A DNA stretch of 64,000 nucleotides from JBOGCH01 sp051656645. GTDB taxonomy: Bacteria > Bacteroidota > Bacteroidia > Bacteroidales > Marinifilaceae. Shown one piece after another: positions 8,794 through 18,400 of the stretch. The notes under the pieces were generated by a model. The model ran no database searches. It had not been told where the DNA came from and was given only the letters and a program-made list of their open reading frames with translations. The translations under genes were made by a program, and so were the position numbers. Each line of letters begins with the position of its first letter. Within the stretch, counting starts at the first letter, position 1. The stretch covers positions 62,001-126,000 of the forward strand of contig JBOGCH010000015.1 of assembly GCA_051656645.1 (NCBI GenBank), read 5' to 3'.

Positions 8794-8831
8794 CCCTACA
8801 GGGTATAGAGAGACAACCGAGCGGCTGTTTT

Positions 8832-8844
8832 TACGTACTACGTA
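8832..8844. promoter_or_regulatory. 13-bp palindrome upstream of prmA
   Basis: TACGTA-C-TACGTA is a perfect 6-1-6 inverted repeat 47 bp before the prmA start. It could be an operator, but no regulator gene is adjacent and a chance palindrome is possible. No good TAnnTTTG box was found between it and prmA. Confidence 0.25.
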
Positions 8845-8891
8845 GGATAATAATTTGATACATAGAATAATAAGTTTTAAAATACAATAAT

Positions 8892-9743
8892 ATGCAGTAC
8901 AAAGAGATTACCGTAACGCTTACACCCTATTCGGAAGCGATTGCCGATGCCTTAATTGGAGAGTTTAGCACCATAGGTTTTGACGGTTTTTATAACACGG
9001 AAAATGGCTTTGTAGCCTATATTCCAACATCTGATTTTAAACCAGAGGCCATTGAAACGTTGGATTATTGGAATTTAATAAGCACAACACATACCCTTTC
9101 ATGGACAGAACAAACCATAGAGGATCAGGATTGGAATGCAGTATGGGAGTCTAACTTCTCGCCAATCACCATTGATAATACCATTATGGTGCGTGCAGGT
9201 TTCCATGAACCAAATCCTCAGGCGCAATATGACATTGTTATTGATCCTAAAATGAGTTTTGGAACCGGTCACCATTCAACTACGGCTTTGGTGTTACGCA
9301 CATTGCTACAAAAGGAGAGTGAGATTAAAGGGATGCGCGTGTTAGACATGGGCTGTGGTACGGGAATTTTGGGTATTATGGCATCGTTGCTTGGGGCTAA
9401 AGAGGTGCTTGGTATCGATATTGATGAGTGGGCTTACAACAATGCCATTGAGAACATAAAAACCAATGAGGTGCCAAATATGACCATTAAAATTGGCGAT
9501 GCCAGTTTATTGGCAAATGAGCAGCCGTTTGATGTGGTTTTGGCTAATATTAACCGTAATATCCTATTGGAGGATATGAAACACTATGTGGCTGTAATGC
9601 ATCCGGGATCGTTAATTATATTTAGCGGTTTTTATGAGCAGGATTTAGATAAAATAAAAGAGGAGGCCGATAAACAAGGCTTGTCTTTTGACCAATATAT
9701 GGAGAACGAGGAGTGGGTAGCCGCAACGTTCTACAAAAAATAA
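8892..9743 (+). CDS. prmA: ribosomal protein L11 methyltransferase PrmA
   Basis: PrmA methylates ribosomal protein L11 on several amino groups using SAM. The 283-residue product has an N-terminal substrate-recognition domain (about 1-75), the conserved 'MSFGTGHHSTTALVLRTLL' helix region, and the Rossmann SAM-binding motif 'VLDMGCGTGILGIMASLLGA' followed by the acidic 'GIDIDEWA'. The catalytic-region motif 'VLANINRNILLEDM' (the family's N-I-x-x-x-x-L) is present. The start codon at 8892 is the only suitable one. The gene stands alone between element 1 and the lysC leader. Confidence 0.95.
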   Translation: MQYKEITVTLTPYSEAIADALIGEFSTIGFDGFYNTENGFVAYIPTSDFKPEAIETLDYWNLISTTHTLSWTEQTIEDQDWNAVWESNFSPITIDNTIMVRAGFHEPNPQAQYDIVIDPKMSFGTGHHSTTALVLRTLLQKESEIKGMRVLDMGCGTGILGIMASLLGAKEVLGIDIDEWAYNNAIENIKTNEVPNMTIKIGDASLLANEQPFDVVLANINRNILLEDMKHYVAVMHPGSLIIFSGFYEQDLDKIKEEADKQGLSFDQYMENEEWVAATFYKK

Positions 9744-9766
9744 TCAATTTGTTTAATATATAACAC

Positions 9767-9801
9767 TTTGTTGTTTTATAATAAACATTGTTGCATCTTT
9801 G
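9767..9801 (+). promoter_or_regulatory. candidate promoter of lysC-lysA
   Basis: A TTTG at 9767-9770 (or the overlapping TTG at 9771-9773) is followed after 20-23 bp by CATCTTTG at 9794-9801, which matches the Bacteroidetes -7 consensus TAnnTTTG except at its first base. It would start a leader of roughly 130 nt before lysC. Confidence 0.4.
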
Positions 9802-9815
9802 CAATGTCAATAATA

Positions 9816-9862
9816 GGAAGAGGTTGACTAAAAAGGAACTCCCTTTTTAATCGCCCTCTTCT
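9816..9862 (+). promoter_or_regulatory. leader hairpin upstream of lysC
   Basis: GGAAGAGG (9816-9823) pairs with CCTCTTC (9855-9861), and an inner TAAAAAGG pairs with CCTTTTTA, giving a stem of about 20 nt with a small bulge. It is followed by only four T residues. It sits in the predicted untranslated leader of the lysine operon about 80 nt before the lysC ATG. Attenuation or another amino-acid response is possible. I could not recognise the conserved core of a lysine riboswitch, and the only short leader frame seen (MSIIGRG) contains no lysine. Confidence 0.35.
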
Positions 9863-9940
9863 TTTATGCTAAGGAGGGGAGGAGTTGTGGCGGAGAATCC
9901 GCGAATATTGAAGGTAAGAAAAACGTAAAACAGTATAAAG

Positions 9941-11260
9941 ATGAAAGTATTAAAGTTTGGCGGAACATCCGTAGGGAGTGCGGAGCGCATTAAAGCAGTT
10001 GCCCAATTGGTAAATGATGGAGAACCTAAGATTGTTGTATTGTCGGCAATGTCTGGGACTACGAATAAGTTAGTAGAAATCTGTGATTTATTGTATAAGG
10101 GTGAAAAGCAGACGGCGCTTGATGTAATTCAGGAGTTTGAGCTTTGTTACTTTATGGTAATTACGGATTTGTTTACAACAGATGTAATAATGCAACGTGC
10201 CAAAGAGGTGGTACAACGCATTTTTTCCGGATTACGATCGTTTGTTTTTCAAGATTTTACCGCACAACAAGAGAAAATAATTTTAGCGCAAGGTGAGTTG
10301 TTGTCAACAAACTTTATGCATTTGCATTTTGAAGAGATTGGTGTGCATACAACACTTTTACCGGCGTTGGATTATATGCGTATTGACAAGGATGCCGAAC
10401 CGGATTATTTCTATATTCGTCAAAACCTGACAAGAATGCTTGCAGAGCCAAATTGTTCGGATTTGGTTATTACACAGGGTTTTATTTGTCGTGATGCCTA
10501 TGGAGAGGTGGCTAACCTTAAGCGCGGCGGAAGTGACTACTCGGCAGCGTTGGTGGGAGCAGCTATTAGAGCAGAGGAAATCCAAATATGGACGGATATT
10601 GACGGAATCCATAATAACGACCCTAGAATTGTGGAACATACAGTGGCATTACGCCATTTGTCGTTCGATGAGGCTGCGGAATTGGCTTATTTTGGCGCTA
10701 AAATATTACACCCAACCAGTGTACAGCCGGCTAAGAAGGAAAATATTCCTGTACGTCTAAAAAATACATTAAACCCTTCGGATGAGGGAACACTTATAAC
10801 CGGTCAAAGTAACGACCAAACCATTAAAGCAGTAGCTGCAAAAGACAATGTAACAGCTATAAACATTAAGTCTACACACATGTTGCTTGCTTATGGATTT
10901 TTACGTAAGGTATTCGAAGTCTTTGAAAAATGGCAAACTCCAATTGACATGATAGCAACATCGGAGGTGGCTGTTTCATTGACTATCGATGATACTTGTT
11001 ATTTGAATGAGATTATCGAATCGCTTCAAAAATACGGAACTATCGAGGTGGAACGCAATTTAGCAATTGTTTGTGTAGTTGGCGATTTTGCACCGGATCA
11101 GCCGGGATTGGCCGGACGTGTATTAACGGCACTGGACGATGTTCCGGTACGTATGATATCGCACGGGGGTAGCGAACACAATATTTCTATTGTGATTAAG
11201 GAAACGGATAAATCGCGAGCTCTGAATAACCTAAGTAACAATTTGCTAAACTGTCAATAA
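9941..11260 (+). CDS. lysC: aspartate kinase
   Basis: Aspartate kinase phosphorylates L-aspartate, the first step towards lysine, threonine, methionine and diaminopimelate. The 439-residue protein begins with the family signature 'KFGGTSVG' (residues 4-11), has the kinase-domain 'LKRGGSDYSAALVGAA' and 'WTDIDGIHNNDPR' motifs, and ends with two ACT-type regulatory segments (about 300-439, for example 'FEKWQTPIDMIATSEVAVSLTIDD'). It is monofunctional, without the homoserine dehydrogenase domain of ThrA. The stop is one base before the lysA ATG, so the two genes are translationally close and belong to one operon dedicated to lysine and diaminopimelate. Feedback by lysine is likely from the context but is not shown by the sequence. 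Confidence 0.95.
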   Translation: MKVLKFGGTSVGSAERIKAVAQLVNDGEPKIVVLSAMSGTTNKLVEICDLLYKGEKQTALDVIQEFELCYFMVITDLFTTDVIMQRAKEVVQRIFSGLRSFVFQDFTAQQEKIILAQGELLSTNFMHLHFEEIGVHTTLLPALDYMRIDKDAEPDYFYIRQNLTRMLAEPNCSDLVITQGFICRDAYGEVANLKRGGSDYSAALVGAAIRAEEIQIWTDIDGIHNNDPRIVEHTVALRHLSFDEAAELAYFGAKILHPTSVQPAKKENIPVRLKNTLNPSDEGTLITGQSNDQTIKAVAAKDNVTAINIKSTHMLLAYGFLRKVFEVFEKWQTPIDMIATSEVAVSLTIDDTCYLNEIIESLQKYGTIEVERNLAIVCVVGDFAPDQPGLAGRVLTALDDVPVRMISHGGSEHNISIVIKETDKSRALNNLSNNLLNCQ

Positions 11261-11261
11261 C

Positions 11262-12410
11262 ATGAAACCTTTAAACTACCTAAATCAGCTAAAAACTCCT
11301 TTTTATTACTATAATATGGAGCTTTTGGACCAAACAGTGCAGCATGTATCGAAACTATCTGCTCAAAACCATTATGCTATACATTATGCAATAAAAGCAA
11401 ACGCCAATCCCGTAATATTGCGTCATATCGCAGCAGCGGGTTTAGGTGCGGACTGTGTTAGCGGCAATGAAATTAAGCGTGCTTTAGAATGTGGATTTCC
11501 GGCCGATAAGATTGTTTATGCGGGTGTAGGGAAAAGCGATGATGAGATTATTCTTGCATTGGAAAACGACATATTCTGTTTCAACTGTGAATCGATCCCC
11601 GAAATAGAGGTAATTAACGAGTTGGCGGGAGAGCGCGGAAAAGTAGCGGATATTGCATTACGTTTAAACCCGGAGGTGGATGCTCACACGCATCACTACA
11701 TAACCACGGGTACGGAGGAGAATAAGTTTGGAATACCTTATACAAGCCTAGCATCTGTTGTTGAGGAGTTGAAGCGTTTTCCTCACATACGTCTTATTGG
11801 CTTGCACTTCCACATTGGATCGCAAATTACCGAGATGGAGGTATTTCAACGTCTATGTGCTCGTGTACGTGAGATTATTGATGAAATGGAAGCAATGGGC
11901 TTACATTTGCCTCACATCAACTTTGGTGGCGGACTAGGCATTAACTATATGACGCCTCATGATGAGCCAATGGCCGATTTTGATGGTTACTTCGCTACAT
12001 TTGCCAAATATTTCCCAACGCCTGCCGGAACAACTATTCACTTTGAATTGGGGCGCTCCATCGTAGCACACTGCGGTGATTTAGTATCGCGCGTATTATA
12101 CGTAAAGGAGGGGAAAGCAAAGAAATTTGTGATTTTGGATGCCGGGATGAGCGATTTATTGCGTCCGGCGCTTTACCAAGCGTATCACCATATTGAAAAT
12201 ATTAGCTCTGATGAACCGGAAGAGGTATATGATGTAGTGGGGCCTATCTGCGAATCGTCCGACTGTTTTGGAAAAGAGGTGAAATTAAACCGTACACACC
12301 GTGGAGACCTTGTAGTACTACACTCAGCGGGAGCTTACGGCGAGATAATGGCATCGCAATACAACTTAAGAGATTTACCAAAAGCATATTTCTCGACAGA
12401 TGAACAATAA
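11262..12410 (+). CDS. lysA: diaminopimelate decarboxylase
   Basis: LysA decarboxylates meso-diaminopimelate to L-lysine with pyridoxal phosphate. The 382-residue protein has the alanine-racemase-like barrel: Lys45 in 'AIKANANP' is the PLP Schiff-base residue, 'LHFHIGSQ' and 'NFGGGLGINY' bind the cofactor phosphate, and 'ELGRSIVA' follows. The C-terminal beta domain has 'GPICESSDCFG', supplying the conserved catalytic Cys region, and 'GAYGEIMASQYN'. It is directly downstream of lysC and followed by a clear hairpin terminator. It is slightly shorter than typical LysA (about 415-420), with no internal gap in the motifs. Confidence 0.95.
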   Translation: MKPLNYLNQLKTPFYYYNMELLDQTVQHVSKLSAQNHYAIHYAIKANANPVILRHIAAAGLGADCVSGNEIKRALECGFPADKIVYAGVGKSDDEIILALENDIFCFNCESIPEIEVINELAGERGKVADIALRLNPEVDAHTHHYITTGTEENKFGIPYTSLASVVEELKRFPHIRLIGLHFHIGSQITEMEVFQRLCARVREIIDEMEAMGLHLPHINFGGGLGINYMTPHDEPMADFDGYFATFAKYFPTPAGTTIHFELGRSIVAHCGDLVSRVLYVKEGKAKKFVILDAGMSDLLRPALYQAYHHIENISSDEPEEVYDVVGPICESSDCFGKEVKLNRTHRGDLVVLHSAGAYGEIMASQYNLRDLPKAYFSTDEQ

Positions 12411-12417
12411 TATAACT

Positions 12418-12457
12418 ATTCCCCTTGTTTGCTCAAAAACTGACAGACAAGGGGAAT
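12418..12457 (+). terminator. terminator after lysA
   Basis: ATTCCCCTTGT (12418-12428) pairs perfectly with ACAAGGGGAAT (12447-12457) around an 18-nt loop, starting 8 bp after the lysA stop. The downstream tract is only moderately T-rich. Confidence 0.7.
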
Positions 12458-12508
12458 ATTGTATCATATAGAATAGGCATTAGGGTGTCGTAGCTTAAAA
12501 ATAAGACG

Positions 12509-12516
12509 TATATTTG
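12509..12516 (+). promoter_or_regulatory. -7 box for rsmI
   Basis: TATATTTG matches the Bacteroidetes -7 consensus exactly, 28 bp before the rsmI ATG. No convincing -33 TTG is seen at the expected distance. Confidence 0.45.
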
Positions 12517-12544
12517 CGGTATAATAATTTGAAAGTAGCAACCA

Positions 12545-13270
12545 ATGAGTAAATTATATCTTGTACCTACGCCTGTGGGTAACTTGGAGGATATTACCCT
12601 CCGCGCGCTTCGCATATTGAAAGAGGTGGATTTAATCCTTGCCGAAGATACCCGCACAACCGCTAAGTTATTAAAGCATTTTGAAATAACCACGCCGTTG
12701 GCATCGCACCACAAGTTCAATGAACACCAACAGGTGGAACGTATGGCTGAAAAGATAGCAGCAGGACAAACTATAGCATTGGTAAGTGATGCCGGTACGC
12801 CGGGCATATCGGATCCGGGCTATCTGCTAACACGTTGCTGTATTGAAAAAGGCATAGATACAGAATGTTTACCAGGAGCTACAGCCTTTGTTCCGGCATT
12901 GGTAAATTCCGGTTTGCCTTGTGACCGTTTCTCCTTTGAAGGATTCCTACCACAGAAAAAAGGTAGACAAAAGAAACTGGAAGGACTGGCACAAGAAACC
13001 CGCACCATGATATTCTACGAATCGCCACACCGACTTGTAAAAGCTTTGGAGCAAATGTCCGCAGTATTTGGCGCTGAAAGACAGGCCTGTGTGGCCCGCG
13101 AAATCTCCAAAATGTTTGAGGACTTTGTACGCGGCACCCTTGAGGAATTGATAACGCATTTCACCGAAAAAGGCGTGAAAGGGGAAATTGTAATGATTGT
13201 CTCCGGTGCTGAGGAAAAAACGGAGAAAAAGCGAAAGTATCCGAGGGATGAAGAGGAGGATGAGGAATAG
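12545..13270 (+). CDS. rsmI: 16S rRNA (cytidine1402-2'-O)-methyltransferase RsmI
   Basis: RsmI methylates the ribose of C1402 in the ribosomal P site with SAM. The 241-residue protein shows the tetrapyrrole-methylase-fold signature of the family: 'LYLVPTPVGNLEDITLRALRIL' at the start, 'ILAEDTRTTAKLL' at about 32-44, 'ALVSDAGTPGISDPG' at about 79-93, and 'FEGFLPQKKGRQK'. The last 20 residues are a charged Lys/Glu tail. It has its own candidate promoter and is followed by a long imperfect inverted repeat. Confidence 0.95.
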   Translation: MSKLYLVPTPVGNLEDITLRALRILKEVDLILAEDTRTTAKLLKHFEITTPLASHHKFNEHQQVERMAEKIAAGQTIALVSDAGTPGISDPGYLLTRCCIEKGIDTECLPGATAFVPALVNSGLPCDRFSFEGFLPQKKGRQKKLEGLAQETRTMIFYESPHRLVKALEQMSAVFGAERQACVAREISKMFEDFVRGTLEELITHFTEKGVKGEIVMIVSGAEEKTEKKRKYPRDEEEDEE

Positions 13271-13648
13271 GCTGAGGCGGTATTCCGTAAATGAGATATA
13301 AAAAGAAGAGATTGCAATAATCAACTATCTGTAAGGGGATAAATATATAGTTGCCCCATTTGGATACAATTGATGTTGCAATCTCTTCTTTTATATAGAC
13401 TCACGTTAACTAAAGGTTCTCAGTAGGCTTAGTGATACCAAGATGGCTAAATATTTCTATGTATCCATGGTTATTAAAGATATAGAAATACTTATGTTTT
13501 TAACAATTGAATATTTTGTTGTATATATTATGTATAGTTAAGGATGTTGTATTAGAATAAAATATAACTAATATTGATAAATAATATTGAACATATGATT
13601 ATTTGTGTATATATTAATTATATTTACGACATAAATCAAACATATATA
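13271..13648. other. 378-bp gap before the ECF sigma gene
   Basis: Contains the inverted repeat at 13296-13396, a small hairpin around 13451-13493 (TATTTCTAT / ATAGAAATA) and very AT-rich DNA leading to the sigma-factor gene. No convincing TAnnTTTG promoter for the sigma gene was found. Confidence 0.5.
13296..13396. repeat. long imperfect inverted repeat after rsmI
   Basis: ATATAAAAAGAAGAGATTGCAA and onward (13296-13324) is the near-perfect inverse of 13370-13396, with about 24 matched positions. The 45-nt centre holds a second inverted repeat (AACTAT / ATAGTT with GGGG / CCCC). It starts 25 bp after the rsmI stop and ends in a T-rich run, so it may be a terminator with an elaborate loop, a small structured RNA, or the remnant of a miniature inverted-repeat element. 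No flanking target duplication was recognised. Confidence 0.6.
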
Positions 13649-14212
13649 ATGATAAGCAAAAAAAGTAATATATCTGATTTAGGAAAATATAATAATCATG
13701 AAACGATAAATTTTGATGTAATCTATCATAATTATTTCAATAAATTATATCAATTTGCCTTTCATATAATATTGAATGATGATGCTAAAGACATTGTTCA
13801 AGATGTATTTATGACAATATATAAGCAAGATATTGTCTTTAAAACGGAATATGAGCTGCAGGCATATTTATATAAAACTACTAAGAATAAATGTATCAAT
13901 TATTTACGCCATATACAGATAGTTGATAAGCATCAAACAGGAGTTATAGATGCCATAATGCAATGGAATGATAATAATACAGAGGAAGATGAGCGATTGA
14001 AAAAATTCTATGAATATTGTATGTCTCAGCTTTCAGACCAGCAACGCTCAATAATTTCACTTAAGGCTGAAGGAAAAAGTTATCAGGAAATTGCTGAGAT
14101 TCTAAACATATCCATAGGGACAGTAAATACTCATGTCAGCCGCGCATTTAAGATATTTAGAAAAAACTTCACATATTTACTGTTATTTCCTAATTTTATC
14201 CCAATTTTTTAA
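13649..14212 (+). CDS. ECF-type RNA polymerase sigma factor
   Basis: A sigma-70 family factor of the extracytoplasmic-function type, as used for SusCD loci in Bacteroidota. With the ATG at 13649 it has 187 residues; the frame extends 25 codons further upstream through AT-rich sequence with no supporting ribosome-binding site. Region 2 is visible as 'FDVIYHNYFNKLYQFAFHII' and 'AKDIVQDVFMTIYKQD'. Region 4 is a helix-turn-helix, 'LKAEGKSYQEIAEILNISIGTVNTHVSRAFKIFRK'. Its adjacent partner is the FecR-type anti-sigma gene 58 bp downstream, and the likely target is the promoter upstream of the SusC gene at 15402. Codon use here is noticeably more A/T-rich than in the lysine operon and rsmI. Confidence 0.92.
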   Translation: MISKKSNISDLGKYNNHETINFDVIYHNYFNKLYQFAFHIILNDDAKDIVQDVFMTIYKQDIVFKTEYELQAYLYKTTKNKCINYLRHIQIVDKHQTGVIDAIMQWNDNNTEEDERLKKFYEYCMSQLSDQQRSIISLKAEGKSYQEIAEILNISIGTVNTHVSRAFKIFRKNFTYLLLFPNFIPIF

Positions 14213-14270
14213 CAGTAACTGTATATGATTTGCATTTGTTGGGTGTTTTATAAGCAAAATACCGTACAAG

Positions 14271-15365
14271 ATGCAAATAGATAGATTATTAATTAAATCC
14301 TACATTGAGGGGAAATTATCTAAGAAGGATAAACGTAAACTTTCAGAGTGGAAGAGATATAGTGTTTCAAAGCAAAAATATCTTGAGAAAGTTATGCTTT
14401 CTCAGAAAAGGGGATTTATAGCTCTTGAAGAGGATCAATTGCGTACTCATCTTGGAGAAATTAAATCGCAAGTCAAGGATAAGAAACAGTTTGCTATTAG
14501 AAAGATACAATTTGCTGCATGTATAGTACTATTAATAGGACTTAGTTTTACCCTATCTCTGTTTTACTCACGGAATAATGATAATGCTATTCAAGATGTT
14601 ATAGAGACACAAAGATTTGAGACGGTGATATTGAGTACAGCTGACGGTGAAAATTATAAATTAGAAAATCAAGTCTTAATAGAAAAAGCTTTAAATCAGG
14701 TTTCGCAATCAGAAACTTCAAAAGCGGGGGAAGACATTAACCAATATACAATAAGTGTTCCTCAAAAAACAACATGGGAGGGTATTTTACCAGACGGTAG
14801 CAGAATTATTCTAAACGCAGAGAGTGAATTAAAGGTAAAAAGTAATTTATTGACTGACGCTATAAGAGCGATAGAATTAGTAAAAGGTGAACTTTACATT
14901 GAAGTAAAGAAAAATCCAGATAGACCATTTACAGTGTCCTTACCACATGGGGATATAGAGGTTTTAGGAACTATATTCAATGTAAATTGTTACAATAATG
15001 ATTGTATTACATTAATTGAGGGCTCTTTAAAAGTAAATACTGAAAATGATGAGAGGTTGTTATCCCCTAATCAACAATCTATTATAGAAGGAGGTAAAAT
15101 TATAACGACTGATGTTAATCCGTTGGAAACAGTGGCATGGAAGAATCATACTTTTTATTTTGCGAATCAAAAACTATCATATATATGCGATGAACTTACT
15201 CGCTGGTATGGACAAAAAATAATATTTAAAAATAATAAATTAAAAGATAAAGAGTTTTTCTTGCAGGTATCAAGAGAATCATCCTTAAACTCAATTCTTG
15301 AGGCTTTATCAACTTCAGGTTCGTTCAGATTTACGATTAACGATGACACAATAATAATAGAATAA
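14271..15365 (+). CDS. FecR-family anti-sigma factor
   Basis: A 364-residue inner-membrane sensor. Residues 1-78 are a cytoplasmic, basic region that would bind the sigma factor. One membrane helix lies at about 79-99 ('IQFAACIVLLIGLSFTLSLFY'). The periplasmic part has the FecR domain at about 165-255 (motifs 'GSRIILNAESELKV', 'VKGELYIEVKKNPDRPFTV', 'GTIFNVNCY') and a C-terminal DUF4974-type segment ('LSYICDELTRWYGQKI'). In the known cascade, the STN domain of the outer-membrane SusC contacts the C-terminal part and releases the sigma factor when substrate is bound. Its gene lies between the sigma gene and the SusC gene, 36 bp before the latter. Confidence 0.93.
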   Translation: MQIDRLLIKSYIEGKLSKKDKRKLSEWKRYSVSKQKYLEKVMLSQKRGFIALEEDQLRTHLGEIKSQVKDKKQFAIRKIQFAACIVLLIGLSFTLSLFYSRNNDNAIQDVIETQRFETVILSTADGENYKLENQVLIEKALNQVSQSETSKAGEDINQYTISVPQKTTWEGILPDGSRIILNAESELKVKSNLLTDAIRAIELVKGELYIEVKKNPDRPFTVSLPHGDIEVLGTIFNVNCYNNDCITLIEGSLKVNTENDERLLSPNQQSIIEGGKIITTDVNPLETVAWKNHTFYFANQKLSYICDELTRWYGQKIIFKNNKLKDKEFFLQVSRESSLNSILEALSTSGSFRFTINDDTIIIE

Positions 15366-15401
15366 CTAAACCGAATTAAACCTAACTAAACCTTAATCAC
15401 T

Positions 15402-18400
15402 ATGAAAACCAATTCAAAATGGAGGAGCATAAATGCTCTTTCCAAGGGATTCTTGTCTTTTCTGTTTTCATTTCTTATTATTTATAATGTAAATGGACAA
15501 CAAAGACATAAAATTCCCACAGCACCCGATAAGAAAATACAAGCGAAACATTATGTAGAACAAAATTCAGTATTGTTAAAACAAGAATTGGCTATTTCCT
15601 TGAAAGACGTAACATTCCATGACTTTATTGAAAAATCTAATTTAAGTCTGGGAGATCCAATTTACGTAAGTTGTACAACAGAGATTATGAGCAAACTTCC
15701 CAAAGTTACAACCTCTGGCAATATGTTAACATTAAAAGAATATTTAGATGATATTCTTCTTAAGAATGGGTTTAGATATTCGTTAGTTGATAATATCTTA
15801 ACGATTCGAAATGGTGTGTCAGAGGAAAATGTAGAGCGAAAAATATTAAAAGGGAAGATTGTTGATAAAGAAACAGGGGAGTCCTTAATTGGAGCAACTG
15901 TTTTAATAAAGCGAACTAACCTAGGGACATCAACAGATGTAAATGGTGAGTTTGCAATTATGGTACTCCCTAATGATGAACTTGTCATATCGTATATGGG
16001 TAAGAAAACAATTACTCATCGTGTAACTAACTATGAAGATCAGGTGATACGGTTAGAAAATAACCCAGAAGAAATGGCAGAAGTAGTCATTACCGGTTAT
16101 GCAACCATAGATAAAAATAGTTTTACAGGGAATGCCAAAACGGTGAAAGGAGAGGATATCCTTAAAGTATCCCGGACAAATGTACTTAAAGCGTTACAAA
16201 TGTTTGATCCTTCCTACAAAGTTGCGCCTAACAATATTTTTGGTTCAGACCCCAATGCATTGCCTGAGATATACATACGTGGTAAGTCAAGTTTAGGAAC
16301 ATATGAGTTAGATCAGGACCGCTTTTCAAGAGCTAATATGGAGAGTAATCCAAATACGCCAACTTTCATTTTAGATGGTTTTGAGGTATCCGTACAGAAA
16401 ATATACGATCTTGATCCTAATAGAATAGAGAGTATGACTATTCTGAAAGATGCAGCAGCTACCGCTATGTATGGCTCGCTTGCTGCAAATGGTGTAGTTG
16501 TGATAACGACGAAAGCTCCTAAAATTGGTGCGATAAGAGTAAATTATAATTTCACGGGAACCGTTGAAGTTCCAGATTTAAGTGATTACAATTTGATGAA
16601 TTCTAAAGAAAAATTAGAAGCAGAATATTTATCAGGAGTATTTGATCCTGTTGAAGGTTATGATCAAACAATTGGTGAAAAACTATATTGGAAGAAATGG
16701 AATCAAATATATGTAGAGGGAGTAGAAACAGATTGGATGTCCAAACCTTTAAGAAATGCATTCCAACAAAGACATTCGCTTGTTGTAGAAAGTGGTACCG
16801 AGAAGATTAGATATAACTTTGATTTAAACTATATTGCCAATAATGGAGTAATGAAGGGATCCAAGCGAGATAATGTTGGAGCAGGTTTCAATGTAAACAT
16901 CTTGTTGGGGGCCATTCGCATTACGAATATGATAAGCTATACGGCAACACGTGGTGTAGACTCTCCATTTGGAACATTCTCTGACTATACGCACCAATTG
17001 CCCTATAATAAATTTGAAGATGAAAATGGAACCCTCCTAAAAACGCTTGAAACATGGGGTAGTGGGACAAAAAGAATTAATCCACTTTATGAAGCGAGTT
17101 TAAACAACTTTTCGAAACAACAAAATGATGAGATTCTTAATAATTTACAGTTAAGGTGGAATCCTTTGGAAGGGATGTTTGCTCAAGTGCAGGTGGGGTT
17201 GATGAAAAGCTGGCAGGAGAACAAGAAGTTTATTGACCCTAAATCTGCTAATAGTTCTCAAGAATTATCGTCCTCCAATCTGCTAGCTGGAGATTTGTAT
17301 TATGGTGTTGGGAATCAGAGTAGATGGAATACGAAGTTTATGCTAAGTTTTAACAAGGGTATAGGCTTAAGTAGTATCAACTTTAACGTTAATGCCGAAT
17401 TAAGTGAATCCCGAAATTATAGAGTAGAAACTCACTATCGTGGTTTTGCTAGTGGAACACAATACGATATCAATCATGCAGCAGAAGTGTATGGGAAACC
17501 GAGTAAGACGGAAAGAACATCGCGTAAGTCGGGTATTAATGCCATATTAAATTATAGCTACAATAATATATATCTATCAGATTTTAGTATCAGATATGAG
17601 GGTGCTTCTATTTTTGGAAAGAACCAACAAAGTGCCCCATATTGGTCTGCCGGACTTGGATTAAATGTACACAACTATGATTTTCTAAAGGACAATGAGA
17701 TTATTTCACGTTTAAAACTTCGTGCTACATATGGTAATACGGGGAATATGAATTTTGAGCCTCACATGTCTCATAATTATTTTAAAGCGCTATATGATGA
17801 CTGGTATATAACGGGATACGGAACCACGTTATATTATTTAGGAAATCCGAATCTTAAAAGTGAACGGACAAACACAATAGATCTTGGTGTAGACTTATCA
17901 TTATTTAATGAACGTGTTGTATTAAGTGCAACATATTATGATAAACATACCAAAGATATGATTACCGATGTAACTGTGCCAAGTTCTTCTGGTTTTACTA
18001 CATATAAAGACAATATGGGCGAAACTTCGAATAAGGGATATGAATTTGAGCTATACACCAATCTAATTACCACTTCCAATTGGAATCTAGGTATATGGGG
18101 AAATTATGCTCATAATGAAAATAGATTGGAAAAAATTGCTGAATCCATGAAGAATTATAATAACCGTGTCAATGACTATTATGCAGACTACGATTATAAT
18201 ATTGAAAACTTGAAATATACCCGACCATTCGTCAAGTATGAGGAGGGAGGCTCTCTTAATGCGATTTATGGAATGCGTTCACTTGGTATAGACCCGGCAA
18301 CGGGAAAGGAAATATTTCAAGGCCGTAATGGAAACATATTATATGAGTATAATCCTGCAGAACAAAGCATAATTGGAAATACAGAGGCAAAGGGACAAGG

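Noticed and set aside
9802..9940. Lysine riboswitch upstream of lysC
   Set aside because: The conserved core sequences and five-helix junction could not be recognised; only simple stems are visible.
13574..13648. 25-codon extension of the sigma factor
   Set aside because: It is an AT-rich run with no resemblance to sigma region 1 or 2; the ATG at 13649 gives a normal ECF size.
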